From contig DAOVUC010000018.1 of assembly GCA_030632765.1 (NCBI GenBank), forward strand, positions 1 through 12,694: DNA of 12,694 nucleotides, in the 5' to 3' direction. How positions within the stretch are numbered: position 1 is the first letter of the stretch; each line of letters begins with the position of its first letter. Below the pieces are notes generated by a model, which saw only the letters and a program-made list of their open reading frames with translations, was not told the DNA's origin and ran no database searches. Of the stretch, positions 6,558-12,694 are shown piece by piece. A program made the translations under genes and the position numbers. The DNA is from Candidatus Dadabacteria bacterium (lineage in GTDB: Bacteria; Desulfobacterota_D; UBA1144; Nemesobacterales; UBA2774).

Positions 6558-7622
6558 TTAGTCAGGAGATTCGAGATATTCGATCTTGTAGATTTCAATA
6601 AAACTCATAAAAATAGCTAAGAGAATAGGACCTATGATTATTCCAGTAAAACCGAATACAGATAAACTCCCGAAAATTGTTAGAACCAAAAACAGGGTCG
6701 ACAGTTTAATTTTACCCCCGATAATCATTGGTTTTAAGAAGTTATCAACAGAACTGACTACAAGACCGCCAAAAACTAGCACGCCTATACCAGTATAAAT
6801 ACTCCCGGTAAAAACGAGATATAACCCCACCGGAAGCCATACGATTACAGCTCCAGCTATCGGAATAAGAGCGAAAATAAAAGTAAGAACTCCACCTAAA
6901 ACTGAATAGGAAATTCCTAATATCCAGAAAAAAAGCCCTTGGAGTACTCCTTGAATAGCTGCTGTAACCATAACTCCTACAATAACTGCATTTAGAGTGT
7001 CATAAAATTTCCTAAAAATTTCGTCTTTTTGTTCATCTTTCATTGGAATTAAAGACTTAACGCGTTCCAGCATACTATCGCCATCACGGAAAAAGAAAAA
7101 TAATGCAAATATCATCAGACCAAAGTTAAGAAGAAGGCCAGTAAGATTAGTAGCGGCGTCCTGAACTTCGTTGATTACGTAACCGCTAATAGATCCCAAG
7201 CCCTTAACAGCCATCTGGTGAATATTTATCTCCCCTATTTGAAGCCTCTTCTCTAATTCATCTAACACTGTAACAGGAACTAGTCCCTTTAACTTTTCTA
7301 GTTTTGATTTCAATTCCGAGACTTCGACATTATCGGTAAGCCCTTGGTAAATATCAAACATATCCACTGCAACAGTCGCCGAAATAAACACAAGGGGCAA
7401 TATTACAAGAAATGTTGCTACTACGGTCATTATCAAGGCTGATATGCTCTTTCGGTTTCTTAATAGCTTTGTAAGTCGTTTGTGTACCGGATATAGAGTA
7501 AGCGTAATGATAGCGCCCCAAAAAAGCGCAAGGATAAACGGGCTCAATATCTGATAGAAAATATATATGAGCAAGAGAAATATCGCTATGAAAAACCAGG
7601 AAAATACCTGCTTACGATGCAC
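6558..7622 (-). CDS. AI-2E/PerM family membrane transporter
   Basis: 354-residue inner-membrane protein of the PF01594 family (AI-2E exporters, PerM, YdiK). It has two N-terminal hydrophobic helices (YIFYQILSPFILALFWGAII), a soluble coiled region around residues 90-165, then at least five further helices. The diagnostic SVDNFLKPMIIGG segment and the GFTGIIIGPI motif lie close to the C terminus. Length is normal for the family. The start is a GTG at 7622, supported by an AGGGGA ribosome site six bases upstream. Family members export very different things (autoinducer-2, or ions in Na+/H+ antiporters), so no substrate is assigned. It is transcribed leftward, divergently from the cyclotransferase gene, and is separated by 200 bases from the outer-membrane gene. 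A degenerate copy of the regulator palindrome overlaps its start. Confidence 0.93.
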   Translation of the reverse strand: MHRKQVFSWFFIAIFLLLIYIFYQILSPFILALFWGAIITLTLYPVHKRLTKLLRNRKSISALIMTVVATFLVILPLVFISATVAVDMFDIYQGLTDNVEVSELKSKLEKLKGLVPVTVLDELEKRLQIGEINIHQMAVKGLGSISGYVINEVQDAATNLTGLLLNFGLMIFALFFFFRDGDSMLERVKSLIPMKDEQKDEIFRKFYDTLNAVIVGVMVTAAIQGVLQGLFFWILGISYSVLGGVLTFIFALIPIAGAVIVWLPVGLYLVFTGSIYTGIGVLVFGGLVVSSVDNFLKPMIIGGKIKLSTLFLVLTIFGSLSVFGFTGIIIGPILLAIFMSFIEIYKIEYLESPD

Positions 7623-7714
7623 TTAGATTCCCCTAAATAATCATAATGTGTTTTCCCCGTACCACTTCCTAATTTACACTAAATAAGGAAATTTTGACAG
7701 AGTTAGGCTATTAT

Positions 7715-8587
7715 ATGAATACTCATTTCTCTTACTTTTCTAGTTACGACGTGAAGATTATGGAATTTTCTAAAACTATTATCAGATTTCTCATATTTAC
7801 TATAGCGATAATTGGAATAGTGATTTGCTTCTCAAAATGGTATTCCACTGAGCTAGTAAATCCTGCTTATGCCGAACAAAAGAGCCATACTCCCGTTTTC
7901 GGCTATAAATTAGTAAACACCTACCCTCATAACTCAGACTCTTTTACCCAAGGACTCGTTTTTGACAAAGGTGTCTTGCACGAAAGTACAGGACTTAACG
8001 GACGTTCCGCTGTCAAAATAGTTGACCTTAAAACAGGAAAAACCATTAAATCACAAGAATTGCCGGACAGATATTTTGGAGAAGGAATCGCTGTAGTCGA
8101 CAATAAGATAATTCAGCTAACATGGCGCTCTAAAATGGGTTTTATATATAACAAGGAGACATTAAAACTGATAAAGAAATTTAGTTACCAAACTCAAGGA
8201 TGGGGAATCACATACGACGGCAAATACCTGATCATGAGCGACGGCAGCGCTATGCTCTATTTTATGGATCCGAATACTTTCAAAGTAATCGGCACATTGG
8301 AAGTGTATGGAGATAGTGGAAAAGTTAGCAAGCTTAACGAGCTCGAATATATAGACGGTGAAATATACGCAAATATATGGGGAGAAGAGAAGATTGCCAG
8401 GATAAGCCCAAAAACCGGCCGTGTCACAGCTTGGATCGACCTTAGCGGACTTTTAAGTGATAAGGACAGCGAACTCCGGATCGATGTTCTAAACGGCGTC
8501 GCCTTTAATTCTGAGAATGGCAATCTATATGTGACAGGGAAACTCTGGCCAAAGTTGTTTGAGATTGAACTCGTACCAAAAAAGTAG
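7715..8587 (+). CDS. Glutaminyl-peptide cyclotransferase (glutamine cyclase), membrane-anchored or exported
   Basis: Member of the five-bladed beta-propeller glutaminyl cyclase family (PF05096), which turns N-terminal Gln of peptides or proteins into pyroglutamate with release of ammonia. Family signatures occur in order: FTQGL (77-81), ESTGL-NGRS (90-98), GEGI (122-125), LTWR (135-138), GWGIT (162-166), MSDGS (174-178), LNELEYIDGEIYANIW (207-222), DVLNG (257-261) and VTGKLWPKL (273-281). A hydrophobic segment near residues 21-39 is a signal anchor or signal peptide, so the propeller should lie in the periplasm. The start is not settled: TTG 7694 has the better ribosome site (AAGGA, close spacing), ATG 7715 has AGG at seven bases, and ATG 7760 would give the most usual signal length. 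It stands alone on the plus strand and converges with the lipoprotein gene. Confidence 0.93.
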   Translation: MNTHFSYFSSYDVKIMEFSKTIIRFLIFTIAIIGIVICFSKWYSTELVNPAYAEQKSHTPVFGYKLVNTYPHNSDSFTQGLVFDKGVLHESTGLNGRSAVKIVDLKTGKTIKSQELPDRYFGEGIAVVDNKIIQLTWRSKMGFIYNKETLKLIKKFSYQTQGWGITYDGKYLIMSDGSAMLYFMDPNTFKVIGTLEVYGDSGKVSKLNELEYIDGEIYANIWGEEKIARISPKTGRVTAWIDLSGLLSDKDSELRIDVLNGVAFNSENGNLYVTGKLWPKLFEIELVPKK

Positions 8588-8608
8588 GAGCATCTACAAA
8601 ACTCCCTA
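8578..8608 (-). terminator. Probable intrinsic terminator of the lipoprotein gene
   Basis: Reading leftward from the lipoprotein stop codon: TAGGGAG, an 11-base loop, CTCCTA (one bulged G), then C and six Ts. It overlaps the 3' end of the convergent cyclotransferase gene. In the plus direction the same hairpin is followed only by TTTAAAAAG, so it would be a weak terminator there. Confidence 0.45.
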
Positions 8609-8833
8609 TTTAAAAAGCGGCTGCTGTTCCATCTCTTCAGTGTTTAAAGGCGCTTCATCAGACTCGATTTCCTCTTCAACCTCACGAGGATATCTGGAAT
8701 CATAACTCTCAGGCTCTACCCTCGGTTCTAATTCATCTGTCGCTGTAGGCTCTGCTGGCGCGAACAATGCCGAGCATGAACCAAAACTAATGGATAACCC
8801 AATTATTAGAAGCAATACAAAAATATTTTTCAT
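8606..8833 (-). CDS. Small acidic lipoprotein of unknown function
   Basis: 75-residue protein. It has a classic lipoprotein-type leader: basic MKN, the hydrophobic IFVLLLIIGLSI, then FGSC with Cys20 as the lipidation site (Phe at -3 is less common than Leu). The mature part is short, rich in Glu, Pro and Asp, and without predicted fold. It has the look of a small surface or periplasmic tether. I do not recognise a family. The ATG has a GAGGG ribosome site six bases upstream. It is probably a single-gene unit, with a possible promoter near 8908-8935 and a terminator at its stop codon. The coding call rests on the leader, the lipobox and the ribosome site rather than on homology. Confidence 0.7.
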   Translation of the reverse strand: MKNIFVLLLIIGLSISFGSCSALFAPAEPTATDELEPRVEPESYDSRYPREVEEEIESDEAPLNTEEMEQQPLFK

Positions 8834-9161
8834 TTTCCGCCCTCTACCTTATCAATTTGTCATTCCCGAACGTCTTTATCGGAAAGCCATTCTAAATATT
8901 AATACTTTTTATAAAGTATAATCTTGGTCGGACAATCTTACACGTTATATTATCCGGAGAGCAAATTAGCTTCCAGGAAGCTCATGCTGCAAAATCTATA
9001 ATTATTGTCGAAGAAACCAAAAAAGCTTAAAAGCAAATAGCGAGTGATCTAATAATTGCCTTCATTAATGACCCTCCTGATTTGTTTATTATGCCCCTAC
9101 CGCATTTAATAAAGAACTTAGATTACACTGAAAAAAATGTCAACAATGGATAGAGAAGTTG
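8834..9161. other. 328-base gene-free interval
   Basis: No convincing gene. It holds a possible leftward promoter for the lipoprotein gene (TTGTCC at 8930-8935, 16 bases, TATAAA at 8908-8913). An 18-base inverted repeat overlaps that -10 (ATACTTT-TTAT-AAAGTAT, 8902-8919), and there is a 15-base near-palindrome AGCTTCC-A-GGAAGCT (8968-8982). A plus-strand frame ending in TAA near 9030 reads like protein for about 25 codons but has no start codon. It may be a gene remnant or chance. Confidence 0.4.
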
Positions 9162-10061
9162 CTATCTAACACCTGAAATCTTCTCCAATGCTAGCAATAG
9201 AGCTTGCATCCCTTTTCGACCGTGTCCCTGAGCTTTTGTTGCAACATAAAGTTGGTGAACAAGAGAAAGCCCCGGAAGCGAAAGATTCATCCTCTCGGCC
9301 TCTTTTAGCGCGATCCCCATATCTTTTATGAAATGCTCAACATAAAACCCAGCTCTAAAGTCGCGTTTTACCATTCTCGGAGCAAGATTGTCCAACATCC
9401 AGCATGCTGCGGCCCCTTTACTGACTGAGCTAAGCATAGTATTAAGATCGAGTCCGGCCTTGTATCCATAAAGTAGGGTCTCACACATCCCTATCAAAAG
9501 ACCGGCACCCATTATCTGATTGCACATCTTAGCCTGCTGGCCTTTACCTGGCCCTCCTTGATGTACTATATTCCCCCCCATTAACTTAAGAAGAGGCATA
9601 ACTGCATGCACAGCATTTGCCTCTCCTCCAACCATTATGGAAAGATTCCCCGCCAGTGCTCCTATATCTCCTCCAGACACCGGTGCGTCTACAGCCGAGG
9701 CGCCAATGCTCTTGGCCTCTTCATAAATTTCCTCAGACAGTGATGGCTCTGTTGTAGTCATATCTACCAGCAAACTCCCCTCTTTTAAACCTTCAAAAAT
9801 CCCGTCTTTCCCAAAATACACCTGCCTCACATCTTTGGGGAACCCGACAATTGTAAAAATCACATCCGCCTGCTCTGCCACTTCTTTAGGAGATCTTGCC
9901 CACTCTGCACCCAGTTCAATCAACTGCTTCGCCTTTCTTTTAGTGCGGTTATAAACGACAGCTTTATAACCTTTTTTTATTAAATGAAGACACATGGAAC
10001 TTCCCATTACCCCGGTCCCAATCCATCCTATCGTTGTTGTTTTCTGTCTTAGTTTTATCAT
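9162..10061 (-). CDS. NAD(P)-dependent beta-hydroxyacid dehydrogenase (3-hydroxyisobutyrate dehydrogenase family)
   Basis: 299-residue soluble cytoplasmic oxidoreductase of normal family length. The N-terminal Rossmann domain has GTGVMG at 15-20. The end of the second strand reads YNRT (37-40), with Arg39 placed to hold the 2'-phosphate of NADP(H), so NADP preference is likely. The substrate loop DAPVSGG is at 125-131. The catalytic Lys178 lies in GKGQQAKMCNQ with Asn181, and the conserved Lys246 lies in FIKDMGIAL. Such enzymes interconvert beta-hydroxyacids with their semialdehydes: 3-hydroxyisobutyrate, tartronate semialdehyde, and succinic semialdehyde for glyoxylate/succinic-semialdehyde reductases. 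The exact substrate is not readable here. The ATG has a strong AGGAGG site, and a TTTACA-17-TATTAT promoter precedes it, so it is its own transcription unit. No pathway partners are nearby. Confidence 0.93.
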   Translation of the reverse strand: MIKLRQKTTTIGWIGTGVMGSSMCLHLIKKGYKAVVYNRTKRKAKQLIELGAEWARSPKEVAEQADVIFTIVGFPKDVRQVYFGKDGIFEGLKEGSLLVDMTTTEPSLSEEIYEEAKSIGASAVDAPVSGGDIGALAGNLSIMVGGEANAVHAVMPLLKLMGGNIVHQGGPGKGQQAKMCNQIMGAGLLIGMCETLLYGYKAGLDLNTMLSSVSKGAAACWMLDNLAPRMVKRDFRAGFYVEHFIKDMGIALKEAERMNLSLPGLSLVHQLYVATKAQGHGRKGMQALLLALEKISGVR

Positions 10062-10085
10062 TTTTTAGACCTCCTGCACTTGGGA

Positions 10086-10114
10086 ATAATATCAATTCCG
10101 TCTAAAGCTGTAAA
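10086..10114 (-). promoter_or_regulatory. Sigma70 promoter of the dehydrogenase gene
   Basis: Reading leftward, -35 TTTACA (10109-10114), a 17-base spacer and -10 TATTAT (10086-10091). The start should fall near 10079, giving a leader of about 18 bases that contains the AGGAGG ribosome site. Confidence 0.65.
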
Positions 10115-10213
10115 GTATCTTCATAAGTTAAATAGACGAGCGATCATCACTAATCTCTCAAGATGATTTACCCGTTTACAACAGTCCTATTATTTTGTAA
10201 AATACACCCTCAA

Positions 10214-10219
10214 TATAAT
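10214..10219 (+). promoter_or_regulatory. Probable -10 box of the SGNH operon
   Basis: Perfect TATAAT 26 bases before the first SGNH gene. I see no good -35 at 16-18 bases (only TATTTT), and the ribosome site for the downstream ATG is weak, so the call rests on the hexamer and its position. Confidence 0.4.
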
Positions 10220-10244
10220 CTATAAGGCGGTAGTGACCTAATTT

Positions 10245-11222
10245 ATGAATCTCAGAAATATTCTTGTAAAACTTGTGGCTATCTTGATAGTCTTTATCGT
10301 GTTCTTCGCATTGGGTGAAATCTTAATCAGAATTTATCTTCATTACAACACGGCATATGACATTGAAATGACTGAGTATGCAATGAATCTCAAAAACGAT
10401 TCAGGTAATGAATTAATAGGTCACGTGCATAAGCCAAACAAGTCTATGGAACTTATGAATGTAATGGTAGATATTAATTCCGATGGTCATAGGGACATAG
10501 AGTATCCAGTTGCGAAGGGAGATGAATATAGAATTATTGTTTTGGGAGATTCTCTTACATTCGGCTGGGGTGTTGAAGAAGAGGAAACCTTTGCAACTAT
10601 TCTAGAGGAGGATATGAATTCAGTTTATCCAACTGAAATTATAAACTTTGGCACCGGCAACTATAACACGGAACAGGAAGTTAACCTCTTCATAGAGAAA
10701 GGGCTCAAATATGATCCTGACAAAGTGGTTTTGTTCTATTTTATCAACGACGCTGAGATTACACCCAAAAAATCTGATCTCTGGTTCCTGGGTTATTCTC
10801 ATTTTATTTCGTTTTACTGGTCAAGAATCAACTCTCTACTTAATAATTTCTTCCCCTCTAAAAGCTTTAAAGAATATTACGAATCTCTTTATGATGAGGA
10901 TCAGCAAGGCTGGATAAATTCAAGAGCAGCAATAATTCAGTTAAGAGATATTTGTCAAGGTAAGGGAATTCAACTCCAAGTTGTACTTCTTCCGGAGCTT
11001 CATGATGTGAATAATGAGATATTTGCCAGTGTTTATAATAATTTATCGCTCTTTTTGGAAGAGAATAATATCGACTATCTTAATTTGGCAAAGCTCTTTG
11101 AGAACCATCCAAACCAATTAGAATTATGGGTAAGTTATGATGATGCGCATCCGAATAATATTGCACATAGAAAAATCGCTGAATCATCAGTAGAATTTAT
11201 TAAAGATAAGGGGAACGAATAG
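10245..11222 (+). CDS. Membrane-anchored SGNH/GDSL-type hydrolase
   Basis: 325-residue protein. Residues about 7-30 form one N-terminal membrane helix, and the rest should be a periplasmic SGNH hydrolase domain. The catalytic blocks can be read: block I GDSLTFG (101-107, nucleophile Ser103), block II NFGTGNYN (134-141), block III FINDAE (Asn168) and block V DDAHPN (Asp299, His302). Family members remove or transfer acetyl and other acyl groups on sugars, lipids or proteins. Membrane-anchored ones of this size commonly act on surface polysaccharides. It is the first gene of a three-gene operon: its TAG stop overlaps the GTG start of the small membrane gene, and a second SGNH-like gene follows. 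Base composition is more AT-rich than the genes to the left. The exact substrate is unknown. Confidence 0.85.
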   Translation: MNLRNILVKLVAILIVFIVFFALGEILIRIYLHYNTAYDIEMTEYAMNLKNDSGNELIGHVHKPNKSMELMNVMVDINSDGHRDIEYPVAKGDEYRIIVLGDSLTFGWGVEEEETFATILEEDMNSVYPTEIINFGTGNYNTEQEVNLFIEKGLKYDPDKVVLFYFINDAEITPKKSDLWFLGYSHFISFYWSRINSLLNNFFPSKSFKEYYESLYDEDQQGWINSRAAIIQLRDICQGKGIQLQVVLLPELHDVNNEIFASVYNNLSLFLEENNIDYLNLAKLFENHPNQLELWVSYDDAHPNNIAHRKIAESSVEFIKDKGNE

Positions 11223-11356
11223 TGTTTAAAAATTTCATATCGAGATATAAATATTACTTTCTTACGGCACTGATAGTATTTATCATATTAACAGCTCTTT
11301 TAATCCTCTTCTCAGGCGGACCTCAGAAAGGTGGATTTAATTATCAAATTTTTTAG
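11222..11356 (+). CDS. Small single-pass membrane protein, DUF5989-like
   Basis: 44 residues from a GTG that overlaps the preceding stop (TAGTG), so translation is probably coupled. A basic, aromatic N terminus (VFKNFISRYKYYF, initiator read as Met) leads into one membrane helix (about 14-30). A short Gly-rich tail ends NYQIF. This pattern of Phe/Lys-rich start, single helix and a tail ending in an aromatic Tyr-x-x-Phe resembles the DUF5989 proteins of about 50 residues that sit beside SGNH hydrolases and sugar carbamoyltransferases in polysaccharide loci. The likeness is by pattern only. It is easily missed by gene callers because it is short. A role as a subunit or anchor for the neighbouring hydrolases is a guess. 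Confidence 0.7.
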   Translation: MFKNFISRYKYYFLTALIVFIILTALLILFSGGPQKGGFNYQIF

Positions 11357-11383
11357 TCTGTTTTATTTAAGGACAATTAGGAA

Positions 11384-12391
11384 TTGACTAATCCACAGAA
11401 CAACCAAAACTCCTCGCGGAGTCGTGTTAAAGATTTATTTGTTATCTTTATATTAATTCTAGTATTTTCTCTAATATTAGAGCAAACAATCCGTTTTTAC
11501 CTTTTTGGGGCTGACTCGTTAAGCTATTTCAAAATGAAGAGTGTAGGCTCGATGGGACACACTGGTTATCTACAGAAGTCCAATCTTCCCGATGTTGTTT
11601 ATGAGTTTAAGCCGGGGATTGATTCGTACTTTAAGCTTGCAGGCTTTAAAACAAGTTCTCAAGGTCTAAGGGATAAAGAATACTCACTCGAGAAACCTGC
11701 CAATACTTTTAGGGTTGCTGTTATAGGGGGTTCTTTTACAGTTCCTGCCGGAGTCGAAATTGACGAGGCTTTTCACAGTATTTTAGAAAACAGACTAAAT
11801 CAAGAATACAAGGATTTAAATTATGAATTTATCAATTTTGGCGTAAGCGGATACAGAATCAACAACAAGATAGCGACACTTAAACACAAGGCGCTCAAGT
11901 ATAATCCAGATCTAATTTTATTTATCTTAGACGGCTCTCAATTCACAGAAGATGAAGAAAAGGAATTTAATCCTAAATCAAAGAAAAATCAGTTTTTTCA
12001 AAGCTTCATCTATAAGCTGATATCCAAGAACAAATTGTTTAAGAATGACAACAAACACCAGGAATTCCTAGATAAGCATAAAGCCGGTTTAAATCAGCTT
12101 GACCTCATACTTAAGGAGCTAAGTAATATAAGCAAGAAAAATAATGTGCCAGTTTGCATTGTGGTTCTCGACCATGATTACACGCATTATGAACTGAGTG
12201 GAGAGATTAAACAATTAGCAGAAATGAACAATCTATACCACTCTAATACTATTCCTTCCTTTCAAGACACCAATATTAGAGACCTTACTATTTATAATAT
12301 TGACATTCATCCTAATGCTGAAGCTAACAGAATTTTTGCAGATGCAATATACAATGACCTTAAAATACAATCTCTCCTAAATAAAAAATAA
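11384..12391 (+). CDS. Membrane-anchored SGNH-hydrolase-like protein with altered catalytic blocks
   Basis: 335-residue protein starting at a TTG (AAGGA ribosome site ten bases upstream; no earlier or nearby ATG in frame). Residues about 17-40 form a membrane helix; the rest is an SGNH-like domain with the same domain order as the gene at 10245. Block I reads IGGSFT (114-119), with Gly in place of the usual Asp before Ser117. Block II is NFGVSGY (151-157). Block III has no clear Asn (FILDGSQ at 180-186). The C-terminal block is DIHPN (307-311), with Asp two rather than three residues before His309. It may use a rearranged catalytic set or be a non-catalytic partner of the first SGNH protein. 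It is the last gene of the operon, 27 bases after the small membrane gene, and a hairpin follows its stop. The sequence is Lys-, Asn- and Asp-rich and AT-rich. Confidence 0.8.
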   Translation: MTNPQNNQNSSRSRVKDLFVIFILILVFSLILEQTIRFYLFGADSLSYFKMKSVGSMGHTGYLQKSNLPDVVYEFKPGIDSYFKLAGFKTSSQGLRDKEYSLEKPANTFRVAVIGGSFTVPAGVEIDEAFHSILENRLNQEYKDLNYEFINFGVSGYRINNKIATLKHKALKYNPDLILFILDGSQFTEDEEKEFNPKSKKNQFFQSFIYKLISKNKLFKNDNKHQEFLDKHKAGLNQLDLILKELSNISKKNNVPVCIVVLDHDYTHYELSGEIKQLAEMNNLYHSNTIPSFQDTNIRDLTIYNIDIHPNAEANRIFADAIYNDLKIQSLLNKK

Positions 12392-12393
12392 AG

Positions 12394-12428
12394 ATGCTAT
12401 CCAAGAACCCTCTATTGATGGATAGCAT
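12394..12428. terminator. Ten-base hairpin after the SGNH operon
   Basis: ATGCTATCCA (12394-12403) pairs perfectly with TGGATAGCAT (12419-12428) around a 15-base loop, starting two bases after the SGNH-like stop codon. Rightward there is no T-run, so termination there would be inefficient. Leftward the stem is followed by CTTTATTTTTTATTT, a proper intrinsic-terminator tail, which would suit a leftward gene outside the window or a bidirectional element. Confidence 0.45.
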
Positions 12429-12441
12429 AAAATCTGTAATA

Positions 12442-12447
12442 TATAAT
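12442..12447 (+). promoter_or_regulatory. Possible -10 box of the tRNA-Arg gene
   Basis: Perfect TATAAT 45 bases before the tRNA 5' end. The -35 at 17 bases would be TGGATA (12419-12424, four of six matches), which overlaps the hairpin. A GATAAT touching the tRNA 5' end is too close to serve. Confidence 0.35.
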
Positions 12448-12491
12448 AGCTAAATTAACATCCCTTCAGTCAATTGTTTTTTTTAGATAAT

Positions 12492-12540
12492 GTCCCCGTA
12501 GCTCAGTAGGATAGAGCGCAGGATTCCTAATCCTGTAAGG
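12492..12540 (+). tRNA. tRNA-Arg(CCU), 5' part only; T arm and acceptor 3' strand missing
   Basis: The acceptor 5' strand GTCCCCG (12492-12498), TA, D stem GCTC/GAGC (12501-12504, 12514-12517) with loop AGTAGGATA, and a 5-base-pair anticodon stem CAGGA/TCCTG are all perfect. The loop TTCCTAA gives anticodon CCT (12526-12528). After a variable-loop-like TAAGG the match stops. No GTTCGAAT-type T loop and no CGGGGAC strand occur in the remaining 154 bases. The gene is therefore interrupted, truncated, or finished outside the window. Confidence 0.8.
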
Positions 12541-12694
12541 CTTATTATTCTAACTCCCTGTAATTACTGTATCTTATTGTTATCACTAGATAATTTGTCA
12601 ATCTATACCACTAGCATATCTAGATTATTTCGATTATTTATGGGTAGTATGGACACCTATTTGGACACCTTATCCGAAATGATACTATCTATAA
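12541..12694. other. AT-rich tail after the broken tRNA
   Basis: No RNA or protein gene can be established. It contains a two-copy 12-base tandem repeat (TGGACACCT plus three bases, 12650-12673). An open frame runs from an ATG at 12640 to the window end (reads MGSMDTYLDTLSEMILSI), with no visible ribosome site. It might be the start of a gene on an inserted element, but that is only a possibility. Confidence 0.35.

Noticed and set aside
9131..9166. Possible terminator after the dehydrogenase gene (GATAG/CTATC stem, then a T-run leftward)
   Set aside because: The stem is only five base pairs and the T-run lies more than ten bases beyond it, so it is not a convincing intrinsic terminator.
10062..10078. 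TTTTTAGACCTCC resembles the left arm of the regulator operator
   Set aside because: There is no matching right arm at six bases, and the resemblance comes from the AGGAGG ribosome site of the dehydrogenase gene.
12475..12484. T-run before the tRNA as a terminator
   Set aside because: No stem lies directly upstream; the nearest hairpin is more than 40 bases away.
12492..12540. Group I intron of the type known in tRNA-Arg(CCU) genes of alphaproteobacteria
   Set aside because: Those introns interrupt the anticodon loop, which is intact here. The break is after the anticodon stem, and no intron core could be recognised in the short remaining sequence.
1..12694. CRISPR array, insertion sequence with terminal repeats, or rRNA
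   Set aside because: No regularly spaced repeats, no transposase frame and no rRNA-like stretch were seen on either strand.

Overview
The window looks like a chromosomal piece of a Gram-negative bacterium. It encodes an outer-membrane beta-barrel, a lipoprotein, a periplasmic di-haem cytochrome c and consensus-like sigma70 promoters. GC is moderate in the left half; the right end is clearly more AT-rich. The lineage cannot be fixed from sequence alone. A deltaproteobacteria-like or poorly cultured phylum is a guess.

Left half (42-6346, all minus strand). A tight six-gene operon reads leftward from a TTGACA-17-TATTAT promoter at 5503-5531: a DtxR/MntR-family metalloregulator, a two-haem cytochrome-c-peroxidase-like protein with an extra N-terminal domain, a PhnD-like periplasmic binding protein, a PhnC-like ATPase, a PhnE-like permease, and a 77-residue protein that is a near copy of the regulator's own C-terminal SH3-like domain. 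Just upstream lies a separate gene for an outer-membrane beta-barrel. Both promoters carry the same palindrome (TTTAG-N6-CTAAA) next to or overlapping the -10, the natural position for a repressor. The most economical reading is a small metal-responsive regulon that takes a substrate across the outer membrane (barrel), handles it or electrons in the periplasm (cytochrome, binding protein) and imports it (ABC transporter). The regulator keeps the MntR-type ligand pair (Asp8, Glu100), so Mn(II), or possibly Fe(II), is the likely co-repressor. The transported substrate is unknown. This is the most interesting part of the window.

Middle (6558-10061). These are unrelated housekeeping-type genes: an AI-2E/PerM family membrane protein (minus), a glutaminyl-peptide cyclotransferase (plus), a small acidic lipoprotein (minus), and a beta-hydroxyacid dehydrogenase of the 3-hydroxyisobutyrate dehydrogenase family (minus) with its own promoter.

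Right end (10245-12694). A plus-strand operon has two membrane-anchored SGNH-hydrolase-like proteins flanking a 44-residue single-pass membrane protein, a layout seen in surface-polysaccharide loci. It ends at a 10-bp hairpin. The 5' half of a tRNA-Arg(CCU) follows at 12492-12540 and breaks off before the T arm. Its 3' half is not in the window, so the right edge may be an insertion junction.
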